The position numbers and the translations under genes are program-made. Positions 27,386-37,285 of a DNA stretch of 64,000 nucleotides are shown one piece after another (the first letter of the stretch is position 1; each line of letters opens with the position of its first letter). Below the pieces are notes generated by a model, which worked only from the letters and a program-made list of their open reading frames with translations, ran no database searches and was not told where the DNA came from. The stretch spans positions 169,508 to 233,507 of the forward strand of contig NZ_KQ130486.1 of the NCBI RefSeq assembly GCF_001050375.1. The letters are read 5' to 3'. Source of the stretch: Catenovulum maritimum. GTDB lineage: Bacteria; Pseudomonadota; Gammaproteobacteria; Enterobacterales; Alteromonadaceae.

Positions 27386-29782
27386 TTAAAAATAGCCACG
27401 TATACCAGCGGTAACATTACGTCCTGGTCTAGGTGCTAAATCTTTAAGAAATGAAGTGTGAACCCTAGCTTCCGTGTTGGTTAAATTACTGACTTTGAGA
27501 TAGACAGACGTATCCAAATTAAACCAATTTAAGTCATAAGCTAGGTTGGCATCCATGAGCGTATAGCCAGGCGTTGTTGTCTCAAAAACTGAAATTTTGT
27601 CTTGTTTTTGGTAACGCGTTATATGTAATTGTGCGCTCAGCTTTTCATTTTGATAGCTAAATTGTGCCCCTAATCTAAGTGGCGGTGTACGAGGTAAGTC
27701 TCCACCATCTTTTAACTTGGCTCGAACAAAATCAGAAAATAAACTGGTTTTAAATTCATTCGTTAACTGCCATGCAATTTGCGCTTCAAAACCGTGTAAA
27801 ACCACATCATTTATCTGAGCGGTATAAACCGGTAACTCAGAAGCATGGTCGTGATCATGGTCATGGTCATGTGCGTCACTGTCTTCTGAATCACTTGCAT
27901 GTTCATGAGTCACTTCAGCAAAAAGTCCGGTCGAACTTTGATAATAGTAATTATCAACTTGGTTATAAAATAGATTAAAAACAAAGCCTAGATCCCCCTG
28001 AGTCTTTCTCAATGTAAAATCTATATTTTTTGAAGTTTCTAATTCAATCGGCTGCTTGTTCAGCTCAAATTCCGCAGAGTCTGATTCCTGATGAATTTCA
28101 AATAAAGCCCCTACTTCATAACTTCGTGTGCCGATATGTGGGCCGAAAGACATTAATTCTGAAGCTGACGGTGCACGCTGTGAACGAGACAACGAAACAC
28201 CTAAGTTATAATCCGACATAAAATCCCAAACTAAACCTGCAGAAAAGCTAATCGGGGTAAATTTATGTTCAATATCAAAAACTCGAGTATCGCCAGCTTG
28301 ATGCTCGTTATGATCATGCTCGTGCGCATCTTCTGCGCTTTCATCTTCAGCATGCGCGTGCAAGGGTAAATCAGGTAATAAGACTTGGTCAGAGCTAATT
28401 CTAACTTGCTCAACTCTCGCGCCGACCTGATACAAAACATCACCAATATGTTTTTCTTCGAGTATTGCCATAGCAAAAGTTTCAGCTGTAGAAGGAGGTG
28501 TGAAAGCTTCACTACCGACAGCCGATATTTCACTATTTTTATAATGAAAATTTAGCCCGCCTTTCCAGTCAAAAACAGGGTTGTGCTGTAGCTCAAGTTG
28601 AAACTCTTGAGTTGAATTTTTAAACAATGTGCCAACGCTACCCGCTTCTATTTCTGCGTGTTCATAATCGCTGTTAGAAGCTCTAAGGTTTAGCTGGTTG
28701 AAAACAGGATTAGATAAATTAATCTCAGATAAAAATTGAATTCGGGTTTGATCCAAATCGGCATAAACCTGCTCTGCAGCTGCCTCGTCACCATGCGAGT
28801 GCCCTGGTATGCCATATTCACGCTTAAACTTTTCCACTGACACGCCAAAGTAACCGTTATCAAGTAAATAACTTGTGCCTAACGTAAAGCCTTTGGACTC
28901 TTCCGCACTATTTGCAATTCGCCTTTCGTCAACTGGGACTTTATAGTCTTTTGAATCTCGCCAAAATGCGTCTGCATACACAGCAACTGAGCCTGTCCCT
29001 GTGGTTAAATTAAATGCACCTTGTTTTTGCTGGTTAACCGAGCTCGTTTGTATTTGCCATTCGCCGCGAGTTGCATTGTCTGTCGGTATGCGTCCATCAA
29101 CCACATTAACAACACCGCCAATTGCACCACTGCCATAAAATAAAGTTGCAGGCCCCCTAAATACCTCTATTTGCTGTGCGGTTGCGGCTTCTGTCGCTAC
29201 CGAATGATCCGGCCCAACCCGAGAAACATCGCCAACATCCAAGCCATTTTGAGCAATCAACACACGGGGTCCACTCAAGCCTCGAATAATAGGTGTACTT
29301 GCCACATTCGCATGAAAATTAGTATTAACCCCAGCTAGTTTTTCTAAACTATCGCCTAATGTATCTGCCTGCTGCTGTCTGAGCGTTTCTCCAGCGATGA
29401 CATTAACAGGTATTGTTGACTCCATCACAGACAAGTGAACAGGTGAAGCAACAACATCAATCACTTCAATGGGTGAACGCGCAAGTGCTACCTGATATTG
29501 ATTTATACCTGTTTCTGGTACGTCGACGTGCTGATGTGAGTGCGCGAACCCTTTCGCGATTATATGTAATTTATTCTCACCCACAGCCAGATTAGAAATT
29601 GAAAAGACCCCCTGTTGGTTGGTCATAACAGTTTTATCTGTGCCTTCGACTTGAATACTAGCCCCTGAGATAGGCTCTCCAAGTTGATTAACAATTGTTC
29701 CTTCAATATTTTTAGCCAATGAAGCCATTGGCATCATTGCAGCAACCGCAACTGCGATTCGCTTCTTGATATGCATCCCCAC
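27386..29782 (-). CDS. TonB-dependent zinc receptor, ZnuD-like, with histidine-rich loops
   Basis: This is a 798-residue outer-membrane receptor. After the signal peptide ('MPMASLAKN') comes a carboxypeptidase-like regulatory fold ('GEPISGASIQVEGTDKTVMT'), then the plug ('RGLSGPRVLIAQNGLDVGDV', 'GSGAIGGVVNVVDGRIP') and a barrel ending 'NVTAGIRGYF'. Two extracellular-type loops are packed with His/Asp/Glu ('AHEHDHNEHQ' and 'HDHDHDHDHASE'), plus 'PGHSHGDEAA' near residue 320. Such loops are typical of zinc-capturing receptors (ZnuD). A Zur-type palindrome lies 27-45 bases upstream. It is the first gene of a two-gene operon with the AztD-like lipoprotein. Confidence 0.88.
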   Translation of the reverse strand: MGMHIKKRIAVAVAAMMPMASLAKNIEGTIVNQLGEPISGASIQVEGTDKTVMTNQQGVFSISNLAVGENKLHIIAKGFAHSHQHVDVPETGINQYQVALARSPIEVIDVVASPVHLSVMESTIPVNVIAGETLRQQQADTLGDSLEKLAGVNTNFHANVASTPIIRGLSGPRVLIAQNGLDVGDVSRVGPDHSVATEAATAQQIEVFRGPATLFYGSGAIGGVVNVVDGRIPTDNATRGEWQIQTSSVNQQKQGAFNLTTGTGSVAVYADAFWRDSKDYKVPVDERRIANSAEESKGFTLGTSYLLDNGYFGVSVEKFKREYGIPGHSHGDEAAAEQVYADLDQTRIQFLSEINLSNPVFNQLNLRASNSDYEHAEIEAGSVGTLFKNSTQEFQLELQHNPVFDWKGGLNFHYKNSEISAVGSEAFTPPSTAETFAMAILEEKHIGDVLYQVGARVEQVRISSDQVLLPDLPLHAHAEDESAEDAHEHDHNEHQAGDTRVFDIEHKFTPISFSAGLVWDFMSDYNLGVSLSRSQRAPSASELMSFGPHIGTRSYEVGALFEIHQESDSAEFELNKQPIELETSKNIDFTLRKTQGDLGFVFNLFYNQVDNYYYQSSTGLFAEVTHEHASDSEDSDAHDHDHDHDHASELPVYTAQINDVVLHGFEAQIAWQLTNEFKTSLFSDFVRAKLKDGGDLPRTPPLRLGAQFSYQNEKLSAQLHITRYQKQDKISVFETTTPGYTLMDANLAYDLNWFNLDTSVYLKVSNLTNTEARVHTSFLKDLAPRPGRNVTAGIRGYF

Positions 29783-29808
29783 CTCGATATGTGATAATAC
29801 AACAATTT

Positions 29809-29827
29809 AAATGTTATAACATAACAA
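29809..29827. promoter_or_regulatory. Zur box upstream of the zinc receptor
   Basis: The site reads AATGTTATAACATAACA in its core, with a perfect 12-base palindrome ATGTTATAACAT (29811-29822). It matches the gammaproteobacterial Zur consensus (GAAATGTTATANTATAACATTTC). It lies directly before the receptor gene and differs clearly from the Fur box of the neighbouring operon. Confidence 0.85.
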
Positions 29828-30003
29828 AACCTAACACAAGAGAGGATCATCAAAGCTTGCTAGATAGCAAATACTGCTAGTATAAAATTTTCCCGATCAG
29901 CCAATTTACAAGCAACAACTGCCGGCAATTAAGAAAATTCTGATCAGCATAATTACCAATTTAAGGTAAACTAGTACCGCATTTGCATTTCAAGGGGTTT
30001 TCA

Positions 30004-31416
30004 ATGGAACAATTTCCAATCTTTCTTAATTTAAAAAGCTTCCCATGTGCCGTTGTCGGTGGTGGTGAAGTAGCATTTCGTAAAATTACAGCCTTGCTAA
30101 AAGCAAAAGCCGAGTTAACTGTAATTTCACCTGAACTCAGCCCTGAATTGCAAAATTTATTGGCGCAAAAAAAGTTTACTTATATTGCTCAAGCCTACTC
30201 AGAAGCGTTAATTAAAGATATGAGGCTCGTTGTTGCAGCAACCGACAATGAAACACTCAATGAAAGTATTTATCATTATTGTGAAGCGAATAAGATCTTA
30301 ATCAACGCGGTTGATCAGCCTTCAGCTTGCCGATATACCACGCCCTCAATTGTTGACAGATCGCCTGTTGTCATTGCAATTTCTTCTGCCGGCGCTAGCC
30401 CTGTTTTAGCAAGACGAATTAGAGCAATGATAGAAACTAGCTTACCGAAATCGCTTGGTGAAATCGCCAGTTTTGCGGGTTCAATACGCTCTAAGGTTAA
30501 AGCTAAATTCAATACGATAGATTTACGTCGAGATTTTTGGGAAAGATTTTTTACCAGCTCAATCATGACCCGCTTTGATAGCATGAGCAGTCAGGATAAA
30601 TCTGAGCTAGTGGAACGTCTACTCAACAAGGAAAATACGGGCGGTGAAGTTTGGATAGTTGGCGCAGGTCCTGGTGACGAAGAGCTACTCACGATCAAGG
30701 CATTGCAAAAAATGCAATATGCTGATGTGATAGTGCATGACAGATTAGTCTCGCAAAATATTTTAAATTTAGCGCGTAAAGATGCTGAATTTATCTGTGT
30801 CGGCAAAGAGAAAAATCTACACCTTAAAAAGCAAGATGAAATTAATGATTTATTAGTCGAGCTTGCGCTTGAAGGCAAGAAAGTTTGTCGCCTAAAAGGC
30901 GGCGACCCATTTATTTTTGGCCGTGGCGGTGAAGAGATTGAAACCTTAGTTGCAGCTGATGTGCCTTTTGAAGTTGTCCCTGCCGTGACTTCGGCTTCTG
31001 GTTGCTCTAGCTATGCAGGTATCCCATTGACTCATAGAGACTACGCACGTAAAGTTGTATTTATTACTGGTCAAAACAGTAAAGCTGGGGTTGAGCCGGA
31101 TTGGGAAGCACTCGTTCGCCCATATCAAACTCTTGTGTTTTACATGGGGCTGACTCGCGCTGATTTAATTAAACAAAACTTAGTTAGATTAGGTATGGCT
31201 GAAAATATGCCAGTGGCGATTGTTGAAAAAGGCACGACACCCCAGCAAAAAGTTTACATTGGCGATTTAGCCGCTTTACCTGAAATGCGAGAAAAATATC
31301 AAATAGGCTCACCTGCCCTGCTAATCATCGGTGAAGTTGTCAACTTGCACAACAAACTCGCTTGGTTTACGCCCGAAAAAGTAGAAGCCGACACCAGTTT
31401 CATCAATATTAAGTAA
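30004..31416 (+). CDS. cysG: Sirohaem synthase (uroporphyrinogen-III methyltransferase / precorrin-2 dehydrogenase / ferrochelatase)
   Basis: It makes sirohaem, the cofactor of CysI. I take the ATG at 30004, with AAGGGG 8 bases upstream, giving 470 residues; the frame is open 7 codons further. The N-terminal half is the dehydrogenase/chelatase ('CAVVGGGEVAFRKITALL', 'VVAATDNETLN', 'SPVVIAISSAGASPVLAR'). The C-terminal half is the SAM methyltransferase ('VGAGPGDEELLTIKALQ', 'CRLKGGDPFIFGRGGEE', 'TSASGCSSYAGIPLTHRD', 'VFYMGL'). It is full length. It stands alone, 11.6 kb from cysJIH. Confidence 0.97.
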   Translation: MEQFPIFLNLKSFPCAVVGGGEVAFRKITALLKAKAELTVISPELSPELQNLLAQKKFTYIAQAYSEALIKDMRLVVAATDNETLNESIYHYCEANKILINAVDQPSACRYTTPSIVDRSPVVIAISSAGASPVLARRIRAMIETSLPKSLGEIASFAGSIRSKVKAKFNTIDLRRDFWERFFTSSIMTRFDSMSSQDKSELVERLLNKENTGGEVWIVGAGPGDEELLTIKALQKMQYADVIVHDRLVSQNILNLARKDAEFICVGKEKNLHLKKQDEINDLLVELALEGKKVCRLKGGDPFIFGRGGEEIETLVAADVPFEVVPAVTSASGCSSYAGIPLTHRDYARKVVFITGQNSKAGVEPDWEALVRPYQTLVFYMGLTRADLIKQNLVRLGMAENMPVAIVEKGTTPQQKVYIGDLAALPEMREKYQIGSPALLIIGEVVNLHNKLAWFTPEKVEADTSFINIK

Positions 31417-31644
31417 CTGTATTGGAGTACAAACAACAAATTTTAAGTGGAAGCTAGATCAAAATATCACCAAATAGCTTCCACAAAATTAACCAAGCAA
31501 AACGTTTAAATTACAATCAATGCAAGGCCTTTACGTATCTAGTTAATTTAATCCAAATTACTTTAAAAAATCTTCGCATTAGAAGATGCCTTGTCTATAT
31601 AAAAGGTATAATACCCTCATTAATTCTTTGCTCATTTGGTTCCC

Positions 31645-32175
31645 ATGCCGCTCGATATAACTTCACCCGCCCAAATATTAGGCTTAATTAGTTTTGCTTT
31701 TGGTATCGCTAGTTTTTATCAAAAAGACGACTTCAAGTTAAAGCTGTTAATGTTGATGATGCTAGTGATACACGGATTCCATTTTTTCTTACTCGATGCG
31801 ATCACTTCAGCATTAATCTGCGGCGTTAGTATATTAAGAACTTTATTTGCTATGTACTCAAGTTCAGCAAAATTTGCGCTGGGTTTTATTGGCGTTTATC
31901 TTATTGCGGGTTTATCCACCAGCTCATCATTATTAGAGCTAACCCCAATGTTTGCCGGTATTATTGGGACTTACGCACTCATTTGCTTAAAAGGAATAGC
32001 GTTAAGAATCGGCCTAATGCTAGGTGCGAGTATTTGGTTAATCAACAACATAGCGGTTGGTTCTATTGGTGGCGTTTTATTAGAAGCTGTACTCGTAGCC
32101 GTCAACATTTCTACTATCTACCGTTTATATAAAGATAATTCAATTGCAAAAGAAGTTGCACTAAAAGCATCTTAA
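31645..32175 (+). CDS. YgjV-family inner-membrane protein
   Basis: This protein has 176 residues from the ATG at 31645; a TTG nine bases upstream is in frame. It is almost entirely hydrophobic, with about five or six TM helices and a charged C-terminal tail ('STIYRLYKDNSIAKE'). The pattern 'LGLISFAFGIASFYQKDD' and 'RLYK' at the end match the YgjV family, whose function is not settled. No operon partner. Confidence 0.75.
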   Translation: MPLDITSPAQILGLISFAFGIASFYQKDDFKLKLLMLMMLVIHGFHFFLLDAITSALICGVSILRTLFAMYSSSAKFALGFIGVYLIAGLSTSSSLLELTPMFAGIIGTYALICLKGIALRIGLMLGASIWLINNIAVGSIGGVLLEAVLVAVNISTIYRLYKDNSIAKEVALKAS

Positions 32176-32258
32176 TCACACTATTTTGCACTTATGCCGC
32201 TTGGTTAGCGGCAAAATTTCTGCTATTTTCCTCATAAAATTATTTAAGGAATAAACTG

Positions 32259-32825
32259 ATGCCAAAGGCAAGTGAAATTAAAAAGAATGCCGCGATTGAA
32301 TTCAATGGTCGCGTTATGATGGTAAGAGATATAGTACGTTCTGTGCCGCAAGGTCGAGCAGGCGGTAGCTTATATAGAATGCGCTTATATGATGTCGTAA
32401 CCGGCGCAAAAGTTGACGAGACATTTAAAGATGTCGACATGCTTAATTTTGCTGATTTAACTCGTCGTGATGCTATGTTCTCGTATGTTGATGGTGACGA
32501 GTATGTGTTCATGGATAATGAAGATTACACGCCATACCACTTAAATAAAGATGCAATTGCTGAAGAGATATTATTTGTCAACGAAGAAACACAAGGCATT
32601 CAAGTAGTTATAATTGGTGAAAGCCCAGTGGCAATTGAGCTACCAACTATAGTTCAACTTGTAATTGAAGAAACAGCACCATCAATTAAAGGTGCATCTG
32701 CCAGCGCAAGAACTAAGCCTGCAACCTTAACGACTGGATTAGTCGTTCAAGTTCCTGAGCATATTTCTACCGGCGATAAAATCAAAATAAACACAACTGA
32801 GAGCAAATTCACTGGTCGTGCTTAA
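32259..32825 (+). CDS. efpL: Elongation factor P-like protein (YeiP/EfpL)
   Basis: This EF-P paralogue helps ribosomes over proline and other stalling motifs. At 188 residues it has the usual three OB/KOW-like domains. The domain I tip is '[16 protein letters not shown]': the position that carries the modified Lys in EF-P is Arg here, in the YeiP-type loop. The ending '[17 protein letters not shown]' is characteristic. It is monocistronic with its own strong terminator. Confidence 0.92.
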   Translation: MPKASEIKKNAAIEFNGRVMMVRDIVRSVPQGRAGGSLYRMRLYDVVTGAKVDETFKDVDMLNFADLTRRDAMFSYVDGDEYVFMDNEDYTPYHLNKDAIAEEILFVNEETQGIQVVIIGESPVAIELPTIVQLVIEETAPSIKGASASARTKPATLTTGLVVQVPEHISTGDKIKINTTESKFTGRA

Positions 32826-32856
32826 ACAGGTCATGTTTAAATATTAAAATGATAAA

Positions 32857-32886
32857 AATAAGCGCAAAATTGCGCTTATTTTTTTT
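32857..32886 (+). terminator. Rho-independent terminator after efpL
   Basis: A perfect 10-base stem (aataagcgca 32857-32866, tgcgcttatt 32871-32880) has a 4-base loop and is followed by TTTTTT. Confidence 0.93.
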
Positions 32887-32932
32887 GGATCATTTAAATT
32901 TTACCAACTAAATATAATCAATTGAGATTCGA

Positions 32933-34204
32933 TTAATCAATAATAGCTTGATAGATTAAACTTCGAATTTTTTGGTGATCATCAATATTTTTTGCAGGAA
33001 GTAACTGCGTCATATACACAACTATCAGTTCTTCGGCAGGGTCAATCCAATAGGAAGAATGATAAGCACCACCCCAACCATACTCGCCGTTAGAGCCTAA
33101 TTCTCCCGTTTGTCCGATATCTTCAGTGATAGCAAAACCTAGCCCAAAACTCCGCCCAGCCGAGTAATGTATATCACCAATATGATTTACCCTCATTTGC
33201 TCCACTGACTTTCTTGATAATAAGCGTACGCCATTAAATTCGCCTTGATTCAATAACACAGTCAAAAACTTCGCATAATCAGCAACGTTTGAAACAAGCC
33301 CTGCTCCACCTGAGTAAGCTACGCCAGCCGTACTAAGGTAATTGCCTTGGCTAACCATACCTTTTCGCTCTGGCGCTCTAATCACCCCAGCTTCTGATGA
33401 GGAATATACAGCAGCTAATTTATTGGCTTTATGATTAGGAACATAAAAGAAAGTATGCTGCATTTTTAACGGTTCAAGAATATTTTGAGCAATAAATTGA
33501 GCTAAATTTTGTCCGGTTATTTCTTCAATTACGACGCCTAGAATATCTGTAGCATATCCATAATCAAACGCTTCTCCCGGATGGTTATTTTGCGGCAAAG
33601 TTGCAATCGTTTTAACGGTTTCACGCATTGTGACCTTACGTTCAGCAAAGTACCAGCCTACTATGCCAGCGTCTTTCCATGCTTTTGCTGCAAGTTTAGA
33701 GCGATACCCAATCCCTGCGGTATGGGATAATAAATCACGGATTGTAATTTTACGATTTGCAGGAACCACATGGTAACCTTGTTCACCATTAGCAACGGCA
33801 ACATAGGTTTGACTAAATTCAGGTAAATATTTATCCACTGGCTCATTTAACAAGAGCAAACCCTGCTCTTGTAACATCATAATACCAACACTCACTAGCG
33901 CTTTGGTTTGTGAGGCAATTCGAAACAAGCTATCTTTTTCCATCGGTATTTTATTTTCAATATCCTGCATACCAAAAGCGGCATGGTATAGGGTTTGGTT
34001 ACGGCGCTTAACAATAATGGTTGCGCCTGATATTTGTTGTTTATCTACATATTGATTGAGTTGATTAGTTAATCGCTGTAATCGCTCATTAGATACACCA
34101 GCAGATTCAACAGTGTCAGTTGCTAGAGCAAATTGAGGATATCCAGATGCTAAAATTAGGCATAAAACAACATGCCTTAAACTTAAATAGATTCTATTTT
34201 TCAT
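32933..34204 (-). CDS. Serine hydrolase of the beta-lactamase/EstB family
   Basis: This 423-residue protein has a signal peptide ending near 'ALATDTVE'. The nucleophile motif S-x-x-K is 'RIASQTKALVSVG' (SQTK). The second motif is 'YGYATDILGVVIEEI' (Tyr) and 'GWGGAYHSSYWIDP' is near the C-terminus. This is the class C beta-lactamase fold used by periplasmic esterases and D-aminopeptidase-like enzymes. The substrate is unknown; a penicillinase role is not supported. No neighbouring gene explains it. Confidence 0.85.
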   Translation of the reverse strand: MKNRIYLSLRHVVLCLILASGYPQFALATDTVESAGVSNERLQRLTNQLNQYVDKQQISGATIIVKRRNQTLYHAAFGMQDIENKIPMEKDSLFRIASQTKALVSVGIMMLQEQGLLLLNEPVDKYLPEFSQTYVAVANGEQGYHVVPANRKITIRDLLSHTAGIGYRSKLAAKAWKDAGIVGWYFAERKVTMRETVKTIATLPQNNHPGEAFDYGYATDILGVVIEEITGQNLAQFIAQNILEPLKMQHTFFYVPNHKANKLAAVYSSSEAGVIRAPERKGMVSQGNYLSTAGVAYSGGAGLVSNVADYAKFLTVLLNQGEFNGVRLLSRKSVEQMRVNHIGDIHYSAGRSFGLGFAITEDIGQTGELGSNGEYGWGGAYHSSYWIDPAEELIVVYMTQLLPAKNIDDHQKIRSLIYQAIID

Positions 34205-34393
34205 TATATTTATTAGAGAAGTGATTTATTAGTATGACTAATATTACATAGTTTATTTAATATTAATAAATCTATTTATAATTTTTCACTAGCGCGTAAA
34301 TTTTTATGTGATTTTTAAGCAAAAAGATATTCTTTTCATTAAAGCATAAATTGTTAAGGGTTAATAAAAAGAAAGAGAACAAAAGAGTGGCGG

Positions 34394-34948
34394 CTAGCTT
34401 GGGGAATTAATACAAAAGCAGCCTTGGGCTTGGCTATTAATAACGGCAGGTAAATCATCTATCTGCAAACTCGGCGCAACAGCTAATTCAACCACACTAT
34501 TCTCTTTGTTACATAAATAACCAGACGAATAAGGTCCTAAATAAGTTAACTGACCATTTTTATCAAACACAATCACAGCTGGCGAAGCAGGTAAAAGTGA
34601 TTTCAAAACGGCTAGCGGTAATTCACTTGTCTGAAAACCTTTATCTTTAAACCAGCTATCTAGCTCGGCTTTATGTGGCTCTGCTAGTCGATTACAGCTA
34701 CAGTCTTCATCAGATATGTGAAACACCCTATTATTCAGTTGGCCAAATTCGCCAATTAGCGTGTCTGCAAGTTTAGTCTCATATTCCGATTGTAATGTTT
34801 GATTGCTTTGAATCGCGAGTAGCTGACCTTTAGCATCAAACCATTCAATGGATGATTGAGAAAAAAAATAAAATGCGATGCCTGTGGCAAACAGCCAAAT
34901 AAAAATCACTCCACCAATAATAGCATTACCCAAATCTAGCGATCGCAC
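34394..34948 (-). CDS. Membrane-anchored thioredoxin-fold-like protein (DUF6436-like)
   Basis: The 184 residues begin at a GTG at 34948 (GGAT about 10 bases before). One N-terminal TM helix ('[21 protein letters not shown]') is followed by a periplasmic part. This has two cysteine clusters, 'DEDCSCNR' and '[10 protein letters not shown]', and a strand pattern '[21 protein letters not shown]' like thioredoxin-fold proteins. I think it belongs to the DUF6436 family of Alteromonadales but cannot confirm it. It overlaps the chemotaxis gene by 23 bases and is therefore co-translated with it. Confidence 0.65.
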   Translation of the reverse strand: MRSLDLGNAIIGGVIFIWLFATGIAFYFFSQSSIEWFDAKGQLLAIQSNQTLQSEYETKLADTLIGEFGQLNNRVFHISDEDCSCNRLAEPHKAELDSWFKDKGFQTSELPLAVLKSLLPASPAVIVFDKNGQLTYLGPYSSGYLCNKENSVVELAVAPSLQIDDLPAVINSQAQGCFCINSPS

Positions 34949-36422
34949 GTCGTAAAGTATCCGTTAAATTATGAAGCTCTGTTGTCGTTCGGGCGATTTC
35001 AATTAAAACCAATCGCTCTTCATCTGATATTTTTTTAACGTCTCCAGCTGACAGCGCAATAGTATGGGCAGAAGCGGCCTTTTGCTCGGTTGCCGTTGCA
35101 ACGAGTTCAATATTCTCTGACACTTCTTGAACTGAAAGACTTGCATTTTCTATGTAATTTTCAACTTGTGCGCTGCTTTCTAGCATTTGCTCTAATTGCA
35201 CCAAAGAACTTTGCATAGCAGAAACCGAACTATTAGATTTAGTCAGTAAATCATTCATGATTTGTGTAATCTTGCCTGTACTTTCTGTTGTTCTAAAAGA
35301 CAGTTGACGTACCTCATCAGCAACAACAGCAAACCCACGGCCGTGCTCCCCCGCTCGAGCGGATTCAATAGCAGCATTTAAAGCCAGTAAATTGGTTTGC
35401 TCTGCGATTGCCTGAATGCCATCCACGACTGAGGTGATCTCTTTACATGAGTCACTCAACTGAGAAATTTCCGAACTTGTTTCTCGAATGGTTTTCTCAA
35501 ATGTATTGATTCTTTGTTTAGACTCTTTTACTGCTGCTTCGGTTAAGTTAACCATTTCTAAGGTTGCAATCGCCTTAGCATTGGCTTTATTTGCTCTATC
35601 AGCAACCTCTCCTATCGCAGACGACATTTGTTCAGTTGATGCGGCAATAGAATCTGTATGGACACTTTCCTGATCTTTCATTTCAGTTATGTTATCAATC
35701 CTTTGTTTTAACTGCTGCGATCCAGATTCAAGTTCGCCGACTGCATGCCTAGAATGTGTCACAAAACCATCAATATATTCAAACAACTCATTGTATTGAA
35801 CTAAAACTTTAATTTCACCGTATGTTTGAGCTTTAATACTGAGTTGAACCGCATCTTCATTCGCCATTTTTTGTTCAATATTTTGCTGTAATTCTGCGCC
35901 GATTATCCCCATGGTATGCATTCGAATACATATATAGACCAAAATACAACCTTCCAGAATTGCATAAAAAGCATGTAGCACAAGGTAGTTAAAATCTAAA
36001 TGTCCAGCTTCGAATAAATACACAGGGATAGCTTGTATTTGCATGACAAAAAACATTACATGGTAAATTAGAACGACGACAACCCCAGTGACTATCACAC
36101 GCCAATCTCGATAAAACACCATAGCGGCTAAATAAGCAAAAATACTAAAGTGAATCTCAATCAACCCTTGCATTTGATGGATATTTAATGCACTAAAGAT
36201 CATTGCGCTCATGGCGACAGAATGACGAGACCAAAAAGAGTTAGGAGCAATATTTATCAGCAGAAAGGGAATAACTAAAGCGGGTAAACCTATGACAAAA
36301 AGCTCAATCCAAGTGTCATAAAAGAACGCAAAAATGATAGAAATTACAAATAATCCCACCAAAAATGGCTTAAATGTTTTATGCGCATCAATCGTCCATG
36401 GAAAAGCTTGAGGTGAATTCAT
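34926..36422 (-). CDS. Methyl-accepting chemotaxis protein with a multi-spanning N-terminus
   Basis: The N-terminal 180 of its 498 residues hold about six TM helices and no large periplasmic domain, so it probably senses a membrane or cytoplasmic cue. No HAMP is obvious. The signalling hairpin tip '[20 protein letters not shown]' with '[15 protein letters not shown]' is intact. No CheB/CheR tethering pentapeptide is seen at the end ('RRAIARFG'). It overlaps the small thioredoxin-like gene downstream. Confidence 0.92.
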   Translation of the reverse strand: MNSPQAFPWTIDAHKTFKPFLVGLFVISIIFAFFYDTWIELFVIGLPALVIPFLLINIAPNSFWSRHSVAMSAMIFSALNIHQMQGLIEIHFSIFAYLAAMVFYRDWRVIVTGVVVVLIYHVMFFVMQIQAIPVYLFEAGHLDFNYLVLHAFYAILEGCILVYICIRMHTMGIIGAELQQNIEQKMANEDAVQLSIKAQTYGEIKVLVQYNELFEYIDGFVTHSRHAVGELESGSQQLKQRIDNITEMKDQESVHTDSIAASTEQMSSAIGEVADRANKANAKAIATLEMVNLTEAAVKESKQRINTFEKTIRETSSEISQLSDSCKEITSVVDGIQAIAEQTNLLALNAAIESARAGEHGRGFAVVADEVRQLSFRTTESTGKITQIMNDLLTKSNSSVSAMQSSLVQLEQMLESSAQVENYIENASLSVQEVSENIELVATATEQKAASAHTIALSAGDVKKISDEERLVLIEIARTTTELHNLTDTLRRAIARFG

Positions 36423-36586
36423 AATATACCCATTAGCTAAATTATCATGATACTCATTATGATAGTAAATAGATCTCTATTGGTCTAAGCATAGTGGCGA
36501 AAATAAATTGGTAAATTTGCAATTCAATCATGGTACGTTGATGCCGAATGTGGGAGGAGACCATTACATCAGGTTAAGGATAAAAG

Positions 36587-37126
36587 CTAAACTAAAACAG
36601 CTTTCCATTGGGCAAGCTTATCCTGAAACTTTAGCGCAGCATATGCAGGACTAGTGGAGGCAAGCACATGGAATTGAATTTGCTCAGCTTGGGTTAAGTT
36701 TTTCATGACATGACGCTTAAAAACCTGCGCCGCTTTTTGGCCATTAAAACAAACCTTGCGTAAATTAGGTGCTTGCTGGAATAACCAGTTGAAATCGTTT
36801 GGAATAATAGTATCGGATTTAATATCAGAGTCTAAACTACCTTTTCTTTCACACTCAGCCATCACATCCCATAATGCAATTTTATGGCTGGCAAGACACT
36901 TAAGTCTTTCTGGATAAGGTAAATTTAAGTCAAATTCATACAAGTTAGCCATGATAGGCCAAAATGCATTTCTTGGGTGTGCATAATAGGCTTGTTGTGC
37001 TAGCGATATTCGCCCTGGCATACTCCCTAAAATTAATATTTCGCTACTTGAATCAAAGTTAGCTGGAAACGATTGAGCTAAGTCACCTGTATCAGAAGTT
37101 GTTAATAAACTTGTTAATTTTTTCAT
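36587..37126 (-). CDS. Hypoxanthine-DNA glycosylase (UDG superfamily, family 6)
   Basis: It removes deaminated bases, chiefly hypoxanthine, from DNA. Its 179 residues include the motif 'LILGSMPGRISLAQQAYYAHPRNAFW', of which the G-S-M-P-G and Y-Y-A-H-P-x-N-x-F-W signatures are diagnostic, and a late 'LASTSPAYA' loop. No signal peptide. It is a single-gene unit, transcribed away from the MoxR operon. Confidence 0.85.
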   Translation of the reverse strand: MKKLTSLLTTSDTGDLAQSFPANFDSSSEILILGSMPGRISLAQQAYYAHPRNAFWPIMANLYEFDLNLPYPERLKCLASHKIALWDVMAECERKGSLDSDIKSDTIIPNDFNWLFQQAPNLRKVCFNGQKAAQVFKRHVMKNLTQAEQIQFHVLASTSPAYAALKFQDKLAQWKAVLV

Positions 37127-37285
37127 TTCTCAAACTTGTTATTTCTAGATTGAACCTTATATAAACTTAACTGTCAGTATCAATCTGTAATCATAAACCA
37201 AAGCATCTGTGCTTCAACGGATAGCATGAATGATATCGAACAATGATTGAATTAGCGTCACTAATTAACGAATAAAAAGAATATT

